The translations under genes were made by a program, and so were the position numbers. Of a stretch of 58,559 nucleotides of DNA, positions 43,724 through 53,909 are shown in pieces. Numbering within the stretch: the first letter of the stretch is position 1; each line of letters starts with the position of its first letter. The stretch covers positions 1-58,559 of the forward strand of contig NZ_QRVE01000012.1 of NCBI RefSeq assembly GCF_003462685.1, read 5' to 3'. The notes beneath the pieces were generated by a model. That model was not told the DNA's origin and searched no databases. It was given only the letters and a program-made list of their open reading frames with translations. Origin of the DNA: Collinsella sp. AF23-4AC. Lineage in GTDB: Bacteria > Actinomycetota > Coriobacteriia > Coriobacteriales > Coriobacteriaceae.

Positions 43724-45070
43724 ATGGAACACGACCTCACACGCGGCAATGTCCTCAAGACCATTGCGGTCTTTGCCCTGCCCTATATGCTCTCGTACTT
43801 TTTGCAGATGCTCTACGGCATGGCCGACCTGTACATGATGGGGCAGTTTAGCGGCGCCGCCGGCATCACCGCCGTGGGCAATGGCGCGCAGACGCTCTAT
43901 ATCATTACCGTGACGCTTGTGGGCCTGGCCATGGGAACGACGGTTATCGTCGGCCACGCCGTGGGCTCGCGCCGCTTCGACCGCGCCGAGACCGCCATCG
44001 GCAACACTATCACGCTCTTTATGGGCGTCTCGGTGGTGCTAGCCGCTGTCCTGCTCGCACTGTGCCCGCAGATCGTGGCACTCATTGGCACGCCGGCCGA
44101 GGCAGTCGAAGGCACCGCCGCCTACCTGCGTATCTGCTTTATGGGCATCCCCTTTATCGCCGCGTACAACATTCTTTCGGCCATCTTTCGCGGGCTGGGA
44201 GATTCGCGCTCGCCCATGTACGTGATCGGCGTGGCATGCATCATCAACATCGCGCTCGACTTTCTGTTCATCGGCCACATGGGGCTCGGCCCCGTGGGCG
44301 CGGCGCTCGGCACGGTAACCGCGCAGACGGCCAGCGTTGCGCTCGCGCTCGTGTGGCTTAAGAGCCGCCGTACGAACATCCACGTTAAGCGCAGCGACCT
44401 GCGCCCCCAGCCCGAGGTGCTCGGTAGCATTCTTAAGATCGGCGTGCCTGTGGCCGTGCAGGACGGCTGCATCCAGGTGGCGTTTATGTTTATCACCGTC
44501 ATCGCCAACCACCGAGGGCTCGTCGACGCCGCCGCCGTGGGCCTGGTCGAAAAGATGATCAGCTTTTTGTTCATTGTGCCGAGTTCCATGGGCGCCACCG
44601 TCAGCGCGCTCACGGCGCAAAACGCCGGCGCGGGCAAGGGCGACCGTGCGCGTCAGGTGCTCAAGGATGCCATGACGATCTCGGTAGTGTACGGCTGCCT
44701 GATCACGGTGCTGATGTGGCTGGTGGCGCCGGCGTTTATCGGCTTTTTTGCCAAAGACCCCGCAGTGGTCGCGGCCGGTACCGGCTATATGCACAGTTAT
44801 ATTTTCGATGCGATTTTTGCCGGCATCCACATTTGCTTTAGCGGCTTTTTCGCTGCATACGGCAAGAGCTACATCGGCTTTGCGCACAACGTGCTGGCCG
44901 TGGCACTCATTCGCGTGCCCGGTGCGTGGCTGTTGTCGAATGCCTATTCCGACACGTTGTTTCCCATGGGCATCGCCTCGCCGTGCGGATCGATTTTGTC
45001 GGCGGTCATTTGCGTTGTCGCGTTTACCGTGCTCAACCGGCGCGGAGCTTTTGACAAGTTAGCAGCGTAG
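43724..45070 (+). CDS. MATE-family multidrug/metabolite exporter
   Basis: 448 residues, twelve membrane segments, Na+- or H+-coupled exporter. Start of each half shows family pattern (GNVLKTIAVFALPYMLSYF; LGSILKIGVPVAVQDG); the first half has the usual AVGNGAQ/MGTT and the second VSALTAQNAGAGK. Ribosome site is weak (AGAAAG), so expression may be modest. Convergent with ligA across a strong hairpin. Substrate unknown. Confidence 0.92.
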   Translation: MEHDLTRGNVLKTIAVFALPYMLSYFLQMLYGMADLYMMGQFSGAAGITAVGNGAQTLYIITVTLVGLAMGTTVIVGHAVGSRRFDRAETAIGNTITLFMGVSVVLAAVLLALCPQIVALIGTPAEAVEGTAAYLRICFMGIPFIAAYNILSAIFRGLGDSRSPMYVIGVACIINIALDFLFIGHMGLGPVGAALGTVTAQTASVALALVWLKSRRTNIHVKRSDLRPQPEVLGSILKIGVPVAVQDGCIQVAFMFITVIANHRGLVDAAAVGLVEKMISFLFIVPSSMGATVSALTAQNAGAGKGDRARQVLKDAMTISVVYGCLITVLMWLVAPAFIGFFAKDPAVVAAGTGYMHSYIFDAIFAGIHICFSGFFAAYGKSYIGFAHNVLAVALIRVPGAWLLSNAYSDTLFPMGIASPCGSILSAVICVVAFTVLNRRGAFDKLAA

Positions 45071-45073
45071 CGG

Positions 45074-45168
45074 GGCAACGCGAGATCGCCCTCATCGATG
45101 GCATCATCAGCGACGACCCAGCGACCTACGTGACGCAGATCACGGTGCCCGTTACCCCGTCCAAATAA
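45074..45168 (+). pseudogene. Possible gene remnant after MATE gene
   Basis: A 30-codon reading stretch (GQREIALIDGIISDD then PATYVTQITVPVTPSK and TAA at 45166-45168) looks protein-like, in a frame different from MATE and without its own start. It could be the tail of a lost gene. Low confidence. Confidence 0.25.
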
Positions 45169-45206
45169 GAACCGCCCGGAATGCATCGTGCTTCCGGGCG
45201 GTTCTT
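45167..45206. terminator. Bidirectional terminator, MATE/ligA
   Basis: Perfect 15-bp inverted repeat (45167-45181, 45192-45206) between convergent genes. The A/T-rich ends of the stem give a short T-tract on both strands. Confidence 0.9.
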
Positions 45207-45225
45207 CAATTTGGTTATCGATGCA

Positions 45226-47487
<2,262 letters not shown>

Positions 47488-47566
47488 CTAGAGTACCACC
47501 GGTCACGATGGGGCCGAATACCGGTCTCAAACCGCACCGAATCGGCAGCCGCCAGACTGGGGTGGA

Positions 47567-47761
47567 CAGTTAGTTCAGATACGTATAAATGCTAGAGCTG
47601 AATCAGGCACGAACACCCCTGTTTCAACTAATTTTGGCTCCCTGAGACCATGTAAACGTCCCGTTTTCCCTTCCAAACACCCATTCAAGCCCCATCCCAA
47701 TCAAAAATTGCTCAAAACGCATCCCAAGCTGCCCCAGATTTATACGTATCTGAACTAACTG
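47567..47761. mobile_element. 195-bp element with 24-bp terminal inverted repeats
   Basis: Arms 47567-47590 and 47738-47761 are exact reverse complements over 24 bases; the inside (147 bases) has no credible gene (only a 32-codon ORF on the minus strand). Size and structure fit a MITE or a pair of facing regulatory sites. No clear target-site duplication flanks it. It lies in the 449-base gap between ligA and htrA. Confidence 0.6.
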
Positions 47762-47836
47762 CCCAGACCATTCCGAACCAGGCCTCTTGCCAGCCACAAG
47801 TGATCCGTTTTCCTCCGTCCCCAAGGGATCATCGCG

Positions 47837-47877
47837 AAAAGAGGGGGCTGCCCCGCGTTGGCGGGACAGCCCCCTCT
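47837..47877 (-). terminator. htrA terminator
   Basis: Minus strand AGAGGGGGCTG...CAGCCCCCTCT with inner CCCGC/GCGGG, then TTTTCG. Plus-strand 47837-47877. Confidence 0.92.
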
Positions 47878-47903
47878 GGCATCGGTATGTGCGATACGGC
47901 TCG

Positions 47904-49364
47904 TTAGTAACCCTGGCCGTAGCCCTGGCCCTGGCCCTGCTGGCCGAGCAATTCCTCCAGGTACTGGCGCAGCTGCTCGTCGGTAATACCGCCGTTACCG
48001 GTGTCGGTCGAGCTGTCATCCTGCTGCTGGTTCTGCAGCTCCTCGTCGGAGCCCAGCTCAACCGTGACCTTCTTCTCTTCCTTGCCGCGCATGAGCGTGA
48101 TCTCGACCTTCTCGCCCACCTCGTGGCTGCGCAGTGCGATGATCAGGCCATCGGCGCTCGTGATCTCGTCGTCGCCCAGCTTGGTGATGACATCGCCCTC
48201 CTGAATGCCGGCCTTGGCAGCAGGACCGTCCTCGACGACGCTCGCCACGTACGCGCCGCTATCGGTGCTCAGCTTGTTGGTGCGGGCGTTGAGCGCGTTG
48301 ACGCTCGAAAGCGTGGCGCCCAGGTACGGATGAACCGGCGTCTTGCCGTCGATAATCTGGTCGGCAATGTTCTTGGCGTAGTTAACCGGAATGGCAAAGC
48401 CCACACCCGAGCTGGAGCCCGAGTAGCTCTCGATGAGCGAGTTGATGCCCACAAGCTCGCCATTGTCGTTGACGAGCGCGCCGCCGGAGTTGCCCGGGTT
48501 GATGGCGGCATCGGTCTGAATCATGTTGGCATAGATGGTGTTACCGCTGGTAGAACTCATGGCCGTGGAGCGATACAGCGCCGAGACGATACCGGTGGAG
48601 ACAGACTGCTCGTTGCCAAACGGTGAGCCAATCGCCATGACCCACTCGCCCACGTTGAGCTTGGAGGAGTCGCCGATCTCGATCGGGGTAAGCTTGGAGG
48701 CATCGGCATCCTTGAGCTTGATGACGGCCAGGTCGCTCGAAGCATCGTTGCCCACGAACTCGGCCTCGTAGGTGGTGCCGTCGTCCATGGTCACCACGTA
48801 CTGGTCATAGCCATCGACCACATGGTTGTTGGTGAGGATGTGGCCCTCGGTATCGAGCACCACGCCCGAACCGACGCTGCCCGAACTATCCGACTCGTCG
48901 GCAGACTGCGAAAGCGAGCCATTCTGGCTGCCGCTCGAAGTGGCAGTGATGGAAACGACGGAGGGCAGGGCCTTGGCAGAAACGGCCTCGGCCAGCGTGG
49001 TGTCCTCGGAGTCAATCGTGATCTTTTGCGTCGACGAACCCGAAGCGCCCGCCGTCACGGCATTCTTTCCGCCACCGATATCGAGCGTACCGCTCATAAT
49101 GAGCGCAATGACCAGCAGGGCGCCGCAGGCACAGCCGGCGAGTGCCGTAATAAAGATCGGCAGCTTTTTGGTCTTGGTCTTGACCACTGTGTGCTTGTTT
49201 ACAACCTGCTGGCTGCCCAGCGGCTTTCCGGTCTGTGTGTCGTAAGCCTGCACGTAGGGAATGTTGCTGCCGGCAGGCGTCGACTCCACCTGCACGCGCG
49301 GCTGCTGCTGAGTCTCGCCGGCATTGCCAACATCCTGTGGACGCTGGGAATCGTTCTCGCTCAT
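47904..49364 (-). CDS. htrA: HtrA/DegP-type serine protease
   Basis: 486-residue membrane-tethered quality-control protease. Cytoplasmic N-terminus (about 1-67), one membrane helix (68-90), trypsin-like domain with triad His181 (LTNNHVVDG), Asp211 (SSDLAVIKL) and Ser293 (NPGNSGGAL), then one PDZ domain (about 365-450) and a Gln/Gly-rich tail. ATG 49364 has AAAGGA upstream; the in-frame ATG at 49403 lacks one. A 9-bp hairpin lies in its leader. Probably extracytoplasmic stress-related. Confidence 0.95.
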   Translation of the reverse strand: MSENDSQRPQDVGNAGETQQQPRVQVESTPAGSNIPYVQAYDTQTGKPLGSQQVVNKHTVVKTKTKKLPIFITALAGCACGALLVIALIMSGTLDIGGGKNAVTAGASGSSTQKITIDSEDTTLAEAVSAKALPSVVSITATSSGSQNGSLSQSADESDSSGSVGSGVVLDTEGHILTNNHVVDGYDQYVVTMDDGTTYEAEFVGNDASSDLAVIKLKDADASKLTPIEIGDSSKLNVGEWVMAIGSPFGNEQSVSTGIVSALYRSTAMSSTSGNTIYANMIQTDAAINPGNSGGALVNDNGELVGINSLIESYSGSSSGVGFAIPVNYAKNIADQIIDGKTPVHPYLGATLSSVNALNARTNKLSTDSGAYVASVVEDGPAAKAGIQEGDVITKLGDDEITSADGLIIALRSHEVGEKVEITLMRGKEEKKVTVELGSDEELQNQQQDDSSTDTGNGGITDEQLRQYLEELLGQQGQGQGYGQGY

Positions 49365-49393
49365 GGCTGCGATCCTTTCGTCAAATAACCAAA

Positions 49394-49417
49394 GGCCCGC
49401 CAAACACGTGGCGGGCC
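49394..49417 (-). promoter_or_regulatory. Leader hairpin of htrA
   Basis: GGCCCGCCA (49394-49402) and TGGCGGGCC (49409-49417), loop of six. Lies 30 bases before the htrA start; on the minus strand TTTGGTTATTT follows, so it could attenuate htrA transcription. Confidence 0.5.
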
Positions 49418-49534
49418 ATCATTGTTCACGTTGAGTTGTACCCCAATATGTGGGCGCAAGTGTATGAGAACGCAATCTTTTAGGAAGGCTTAAGTTCTGC
49501 CGCAGACCCGAAAGGAACCCGCGCCTGCGTCAAA

Positions 49535-49567
49535 ACCACCACAAAGGTGCCTGTCCCCTTTGTGGTG
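49535..49567. repeat. Palindrome family A, copy 5
   Basis: CACCACAAAGG (49537-49547) and CCTTTGTGGTG (49557-49567), loop TGCCTGTCC. It directly follows the regulator gene stop and may terminate it. Confidence 0.85.
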
Positions 49568-49572
49568 AAAAG

Positions 49573-50235
49573 CTAGTCCTTAAACAGATAGCCCACGCCG
49601 CGGACGGTGGTGATGTGTGCCGCGATCTGCGGGCCCACCTTGGAGCGGATGCGTCGGATGTGCACGTCGACGGTGCGCGTGCCGCCGCAGTACTCAAAGC
49701 CCCACACGCGGTGCAGCAACACCTCGCGGCTGTAGGCACGGTTGGGGTGCGTCGCCAAAAAGCTCAGCAGCGAGTACTCCATCAGCGTCAGGTCGATGGG
49801 CTCATCGTCGAGAGTCACCTGGTAGGTGGCAAGGTTGATCTCGAGGTTATCGATGTTGAGCACGTCGTCAGCAGTAACGGTCTCCTCCTCGCCCATCAGG
49901 CGCTGCGCGCGCGCCTTGAGCTCGTTGGGCGTCGCCGTGGGGCATACAAAGTCGGCATGCGCGTGGTTCGGCAGACGCAGGGTGCCGAGCGCCTCGTCGT
50001 CGACGATCACCAGCATGGGAACGCCACCGCGGTCGTCGAGCCACTTGGCAATCTGATCGATGCGGTCGCTGCGGATGCCATCGGAATCGAGGATCAGCAG
50101 GTCAAAGTCGTGCGCCGCAGTCGGCGAATCGGGGGTTGCCAAGCTCACCTCGACACCCAGGGTGGTCGTCAAGCTGCGGGCAAACTCGTGGAAGCGCGTC
50201 GTGCGCGCCATGAACAGGGCACTCTTTTCGGACAT
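49573..50235 (-). CDS. Winged-helix response-regulator-like protein
   Basis: 220 residues. N-terminal receiver-like domain of reduced conservation (DLLILDSDG offers an Asp; the expected lysine region reads VCPTATPNEL and lacks Lys), then an OmpR/PhoB winged helix (VTLDDEPIDLTLMEYSLLSFL...YSREVLLHRVWG...RTVDVHIRRIRSKVG...TTVRGVGYLFKD). No histidine kinase is nearby. It follows the glnA homologue by 50 bases on the same strand. That placement and the atypical receiver recall the GlnR orphan regulators of Actinobacteria; this is inference. GGAGG fixes start 50235. Confidence 0.85.
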   Translation of the reverse strand: MSEKSALFMARTTRFHEFARSLTTTLGVEVSLATPDSPTAAHDFDLLILDSDGIRSDRIDQIAKWLDDRGGVPMLVIVDDEALGTLRLPNHAHADFVCPTATPNELKARAQRLMGEEETVTADDVLNIDNLEINLATYQVTLDDEPIDLTLMEYSLLSFLATHPNRAYSREVLLHRVWGFEYCGGTRTVDVHIRRIRSKVGPQIAAHITTVRGVGYLFKD

Positions 50236-50285
50236 ATCGGCCTCCAAAGAAATGAGCTCAATCGTACTGGAACAAGCCAGCGCGA

Positions 50286-51623
50286 TTAGGAGTTCGCCAG
50301 GTAGTGCTTGATCTCCCACTCGGTGATCGTAGACTCAAACTTATGCCACTCGTCGCGCTTCTTTTTGAGGAAGAAGCTGTGGATGTGCTCACCGAGGGCA
50401 TCCTTCATAAACTGCGAGTCCTCAAACACGTCGAGCGCCTCTTTGAGCGAGCGCGGCAGCGGCGTGTAGCCGGCCTCGACCATCTGACGGTCGGTAAGCT
50501 TGAGCGTCTCGGCCGTGGCCTCGGGCGGGAGCTCCAGCTTGCGCTCGATGCCGTCCAGACCAGCCGCCAGCGTGACGGCGTTGACCAGGTACGGGTTGGC
50601 CATGGGGTCGGGGCTGCGAAGCTCAATGCGCGTGGACAGCTGCTTGCCGGGCTTGTAGACCGGGATGCGGACCATGCTCGCGCGGTTGCGCAGGCCCCAC
50701 GTGGCGTACTGCGGCACGGAATCGCCGCCCGTAGTGATGCGCTTGTACGAGTTGACCGTGGGGTTGGTGATGGCGCTGATCTCGCGCGCGTGTGCCAGAA
50801 TGCCGGCCATGTAGTGCTTGGCGATATCGGAGAGGTGGTACTTCTCGTCGTCCTCGCCCCAAAAGACGTTGTTGCCGTCGTGGTCGAACAGCGACTGATG
50901 CAAAAACATGGCGCTGCCGTCCTCGCCCGCCAACGGCTTGGGCATAAAGGAGGCGTGGCAACCGCTCTCGTAGGCCTGCTGCTTAATGATGAGCTTGGCC
51001 GTGGTGATGGCGTCGGACATGCTCAGGGCCTCGGCGTGGCGCAGGCTCATGCCGTGCTGTGAGCGACCGGCGGCGTGGAAGGTGTACTCCACGGGCACGG
51101 ACATCTTCTCGAGCGTGAGGACCGTGTTGCGGCGCAGGTCGCGGGCGGCATCGCTCACCGAAAGATCGAAGTAGCCAACGTTGTCGAGCGGCTCGGGCGT
51201 GTGCTCGTCGGGGAAATAGTAGTACTCCAGCTCGGCACCAACGTTGAGCAGGTAGCCGGCCTTCTCGGCCTTATGGAACATGCGGCGCAGGGCATCGCGC
51301 GGGTCGCCGGCAAACGGCTTGCGATCGGGAGTGCACACGTCGCAGAACACGCGGGCGACGCCGTTATGGCTCGGGCGCCACGGCAGAATCTGGAAGGTCG
51401 AAGCATCGGGAAACGCCAGCATGTCGGCTTCCTCGGGCGTGGCAAAGCCCTCGATGGCGGAGCCGTCAAAGCCAATACCCTCCTCAAAAGCGACCTCGAG
51501 GTCCTCGGGGCTAATGGCAAAGTTCTTGAGGCGGCCGAGAATGTCGACAAACCACAGACGCACAAAGCGGATGTCACGCTGCTCTACGGAGCGGAGTACG
51601 TAATCAATGTTCTGCTGGTTCAT
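50286..51623 (-). CDS. glnA: Type I glutamine synthetase homologue, degenerate active site
   Basis: 445 residues, full-length GS-I fold with FDGSAIEGF (52-60), GAELEYY (129-135, Glu131/Glu133), MPKPLAGEDGSAM, NPTVNSYKR and RIELRSPDP (332-340). But metal/catalytic positions differ from the family: HHEVAPGQHE is TFHAAGRSQHG (181-191), so both glutamates are Ala184 and Gly191; the MH of GSGMH is Phe240; the GYEAP glutamate is Asp301. GS activity is therefore doubtful. It may have another ligase role or a regulatory one. The adjacent downstream regulator gene supports nitrogen control. RBS AAAGGGGAG. Confidence 0.9.
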   Translation of the reverse strand: MNQQNIDYVLRSVEQRDIRFVRLWFVDILGRLKNFAISPEDLEVAFEEGIGFDGSAIEGFATPEEADMLAFPDASTFQILPWRPSHNGVARVFCDVCTPDRKPFAGDPRDALRRMFHKAEKAGYLLNVGAELEYYYFPDEHTPEPLDNVGYFDLSVSDAARDLRRNTVLTLEKMSVPVEYTFHAAGRSQHGMSLRHAEALSMSDAITTAKLIIKQQAYESGCHASFMPKPLAGEDGSAMFLHQSLFDHDGNNVFWGEDDEKYHLSDIAKHYMAGILAHAREISAITNPTVNSYKRITTGGDSVPQYATWGLRNRASMVRIPVYKPGKQLSTRIELRSPDPMANPYLVNAVTLAAGLDGIERKLELPPEATAETLKLTDRQMVEAGYTPLPRSLKEALDVFEDSQFMKDALGEHIHSFFLKKKRDEWHKFESTITEWEIKHYLANS

Positions 51624-51662
51624 GTCGCTCCCCTTTCTTTCGGGCGGGTTTCGACTGGTCTA

Positions 51663-51683
51663 TATCGCAGATACTATCGCAGA
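51663..51683. repeat. Direct repeat upstream of glnA homologue
   Basis: TATCGCAGA occurs at 51663-51671 and 51675-51683, 12-base period (roughly one helical turn), about 40-60 bases before the glnA start. It may be a regulator binding site; a TATAGA -10-like box overlaps on the minus strand. Confidence 0.4.
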
Positions 51684-51756
51684 AAAATGTTTCCGCAGGG
51701 TTAAAGCGTATCAAGCGCTCAAAAAACGTGCGCGAACAGGCGGGTGTGACAAACAG

Positions 51757-52128
51757 CTACCGCTCGGATTCGGAGACAATTTGTCTACAAGCTCGTTCCA
51801 GCGTAGGGAACTCCATCGTCACTGCATCCCAAACAACCGAGCGGTCGACATTGCCGTAATCATGCGCAAGATAATTTCTCATGCCGATAATTCCACGCCA
51901 TTCGATTTCGGGATGAAGCCGCTGCGAGCGTTCCGACAATTTGCCCGCTTCTTCCGTCACCCTAAGCGCACACATCAAAAGGGAGTCCGCCAACGCCCTC
52001 GTCCGCACGTCATTCGCATGCAGAAACTGGTCCTCGGTGATATCAAAAGCCTTGATGCGCTCGTTCGTTTCGGAGATAGCCTCCAAAACCTCTTGGGCGC
52101 GGAGGCCGTCTGACTTACGCGCGATCAT
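51757..52128 (-). CDS. HepT-like HEPN toxin (DUF86 type)
   Basis: 123 residues, all-helical HEPN fold predicted. The catalytic RX4HXY motif is clear: Arg84-NYLA-His89-D-Tyr91 (GMRNYLAHDYG). In studied MntA-HepT systems HepT is an RNase and the Tyr of this motif is modified by the MNT partner. Overlaps the upstream antitoxin gene by 14 bases, the usual arrangement. GGAG eight bases before ATG 52128. Confidence 0.9.
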   Translation of the reverse strand: MIARKSDGLRAQEVLEAISETNERIKAFDITEDQFLHANDVRTRALADSLLMCALRVTEEAGKLSERSQRLHPEIEWRGIIGMRNYLAHDYGNVDRSVVWDAVTMEFPTLERACRQIVSESER

Positions 52129-52609
52129 AAAGGATCACTCCTTCGCGCTCGATTACCGCGGCAAGATCGTCATCAAGATAATCGCTCGAGACAAGGTCAA
52201 CCTGCCTTCCGGTTTCCTTGCGCACTGCCTCACCAAACGCCGATAACGCGAAAAGACCAAAGCCCTGATCGCGATCGACTTCGAGACGCAAATCGATATC
52301 ACTATCTGCACGCGCCTCGCCACGGGCATACGATCCAAATAGGATCACGGTTTTGATGGCGGGAATCGGGCTGGCTGCCTCGCGGACGGCGGACTCAATC
52401 TGGGCAGTATCCAAAATGCCCGCCGCGGCGCTTTCGCTCGCAGAACTTTTACCGAGTGAAGGCACAAACGGCAGCGAGCGCTCGCGCAACATCTGCCTCA
52501 TGAACATATTGACCGCAACGGACGAAGTCATGCCAAGCTCTTCGCACAGCTCGGCAAATGAGTCTTTAATTGACGAATCCACTCGAACACTCAGCACAGA
52601 CGCAGCCAT
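52115..52609 (-). CDS. RelB/DinJ-type RHH domain fused to MNT nucleotidyltransferase antitoxin
   Basis: 164 residues. Residues 1-50 (SVRVDSSIKDSFAELCEEL then GMTSSVAVNMFMRQMLRE and LPF) match RelB/DinJ ribbon-helix-helix antitoxins. After a linker (51-70), residues 75-160 are a minimal nucleotidyltransferase: FGSYARGEARADSDIDL, that is Gly92-Ser93-x10-Asp104-Ile-Asp106, with Asp138 as third acid. MNT partners of HEPN toxins usually lack a DNA-binding part, so this fusion is unusual; the RHH part may repress the operon. AGGAGG precedes ATG 52609, with a palindrome GACATTGTC at 52625-52633 in the promoter. Confidence 0.88.
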   Translation of the reverse strand: MAASVLSVRVDSSIKDSFAELCEELGMTSSVAVNMFMRQMLRERSLPFVPSLGKSSASESAAAGILDTAQIESAVREAASPIPAIKTVILFGSYARGEARADSDIDLRLEVDRDQGFGLFALSAFGEAVRKETGRQVDLVSSDYLDDDLAAVIEREGVILYDRA

Positions 52610-52624
52610 GGATACCTCCTGTAT

Positions 52625-52643
52625 GACATTGTCTATATATTAT
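52625..52643 (-). promoter_or_regulatory. Promoter and palindrome before RHH-MNT gene
   Basis: GACATTGTC (52625-52633) is a 9-base palindrome between the ribosome site and an A/T-rich TAATAT-like -10 (52636-52643 area). Likely operator for the RHH domain. The -35 is uncertain. Confidence 0.5.
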
Positions 52644-52651
52644 CACACAGA

Positions 52652-53674
52652 CTAGCGCGAGGTCGAGGCGCGGTGTTCGATGTGGCCGGGGACCTCGATG
52701 CGCTTGGGGGCGAGCTTTGCGGCATCGCCTACCGTAGTGGTAACGACGTCGATGCGCTCGGACAGACGCTCGACTACGCGCTCGGCAATGGTGAGGGTGT
52801 CCTGCGCGGCCGTGGTCACGCCGCCAAAGAGCACGTGGTTCCAGGGATAATCGTCAAACGTCGCGATCTTGAGACCCGCCGGCAGCGAGGGCCCCAGCTG
52901 CGCTAATGCCTCGGTCAGGCGCAGGAAAACCAGGCCGTTGACGGCAATGAGGCCGAGCTTTTTACCGGCATGGCCGCGGATGGTCTCATCCAAGCGGCCG
53001 ACACCCGCAGCGCCACCGTCGGCCAGGGTGACGACCTTGCCGGTCAGGCCGCGACGCGAGAGCTCGTCGGCAAAGGCCTCGGCGCGCTCGCGACGCACGG
53101 GGCTGTCATCGCTTGCCTCGGTGAGCAGGCACAGGCGCTCACTGCCAGCGGCGGCCAAGGCGTCTACCAGGCCGGCAACCAGCTCGCGGTTGTTGGAGGT
53201 CACCAGATCGACACCGCCGGCGGCAATATCGCGGTCGAGCAGCACGACGGGCAAGCGTCCCGTTGCCGCGGCGATCGCCTCGTCATTGCCTCCGCAGGTA
53301 TTGACGACCAAGCCGTCCACGCCGGCATCGATAAGTCTGGTGAGTGATTCAGCCTCCTTGGCGGGGTCGTTGCCGCTAATGGCCGTCATGAGCGAGCAGC
53401 CGCGCGCGGCGGCGCTGGCGGAAAGCCCTTCGAGCATGGCGCTGGAGAACGGGTTGGCGATGTCGGCCAAGATCACGCCGATGAGGTTGGTGCGTGAGCT
53501 GCGTAGATTGCGTGCGGCGGCACGTGGGCGATAGCCAGTGCGCTCGATAACCGCCGCGATGCGAGCGCGGGTTTCCTCGGTCATCTGCCCGGGGCGGTTA
53601 TTGAGATAGCGCGAGACCGTGGCCGGGCTCACGCCCGCCGCGGCAGCAATGTCCTTAATCCTCATCTGCGCCAT
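52652..53674 (-). CDS. LacI-family repressor
   Basis: 340 residues. N-terminal helix-turn-helix IKDIAAAAGVSPATVSRYLNN (5-25), hinge RAAARNLRSSRTNLIGVI, then a periplasmic-binding-type ligand domain. Divergent from kdgK-eda with a shared control region that holds LacI-type operators, so it probably represses that operon and itself, inducer likely KDG or a uronate/related sugar acid. ATG 53674 with GGGG upstream; the codon nine bases later (53665) is also possible. Confidence 0.9.
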   Translation of the reverse strand: MAQMRIKDIAAAAGVSPATVSRYLNNRPGQMTEETRARIAAVIERTGYRPRAAARNLRSSRTNLIGVILADIANPFSSAMLEGLSASAAARGCSLMTAISGNDPAKEAESLTRLIDAGVDGLVVNTCGGNDEAIAAATGRLPVVLLDRDIAAGGVDLVTSNNRELVAGLVDALAAAGSERLCLLTEASDDSPVRRERAEAFADELSRRGLTGKVVTLADGGAAGVGRLDETIRGHAGKKLGLIAVNGLVFLRLTEALAQLGPSLPAGLKIATFDDYPWNHVLFGGVTTAAQDTLTIAERVVERLSERIDVVTTTVGDAAKLAPKRIEVPGHIEHRASTSR

Positions 53675-53739
53675 GGCGCACCCCGTTTCCCAATCGTTAG
53701 CAGTCTGAGCCATTTTAGGCATTTTTTTAAAAATCTCGC

Positions 53740-53804
53740 TTGCAAAACGCTGTAGGTGAGTATACTACAACTCGAAACGAAACCGATTTCGTAAACCGAT
53801 TTCG
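53740..53804 (+). promoter_or_regulatory. kdgK promoter and LacI-type operators
   Basis: TTGCAA (53740-53745) and TATACT (53761-53766, spacer 15). Operator ACGAAACCGATTTCGT (53777-53792), arms ACGAAA/TTTCGT; a second AAACCGATTTCG follows at 53793-53804 after the first at 53780-53791. These sit downstream of the -10, fitting repression by the divergent LacI protein. Confidence 0.7.
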
Positions 53805-53808
53805 GCAA

Positions 53809-53866
53809 GCGTTGGCACGGAGGTGCAAAGATGCACCCTACCGTCTTGGCACCTCCGTGCCAACGC
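53809..53866 (+). promoter_or_regulatory. 18-bp stem-loop in kdgK leader
   Basis: Arms 53809-53826 and 53849-53866 are exact reverse complements over 18 bases, loop of 22. Located between operator and ribosome site. Could stabilise the mRNA, attenuate transcription or bind a second regulator. Confidence 0.75.
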
Positions 53867-53909
53867 CATATCAAAGGTGTACGCACGAACAAGAAGGAGC
53901 TGCGCGACC

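Noticed and set aside
47624..48061. 145-codon minus-strand ORF over the 195-bp element
   Set aside because: It crosses the htrA terminator and the inverted repeats, has no ribosome site, and no recognisable domain.
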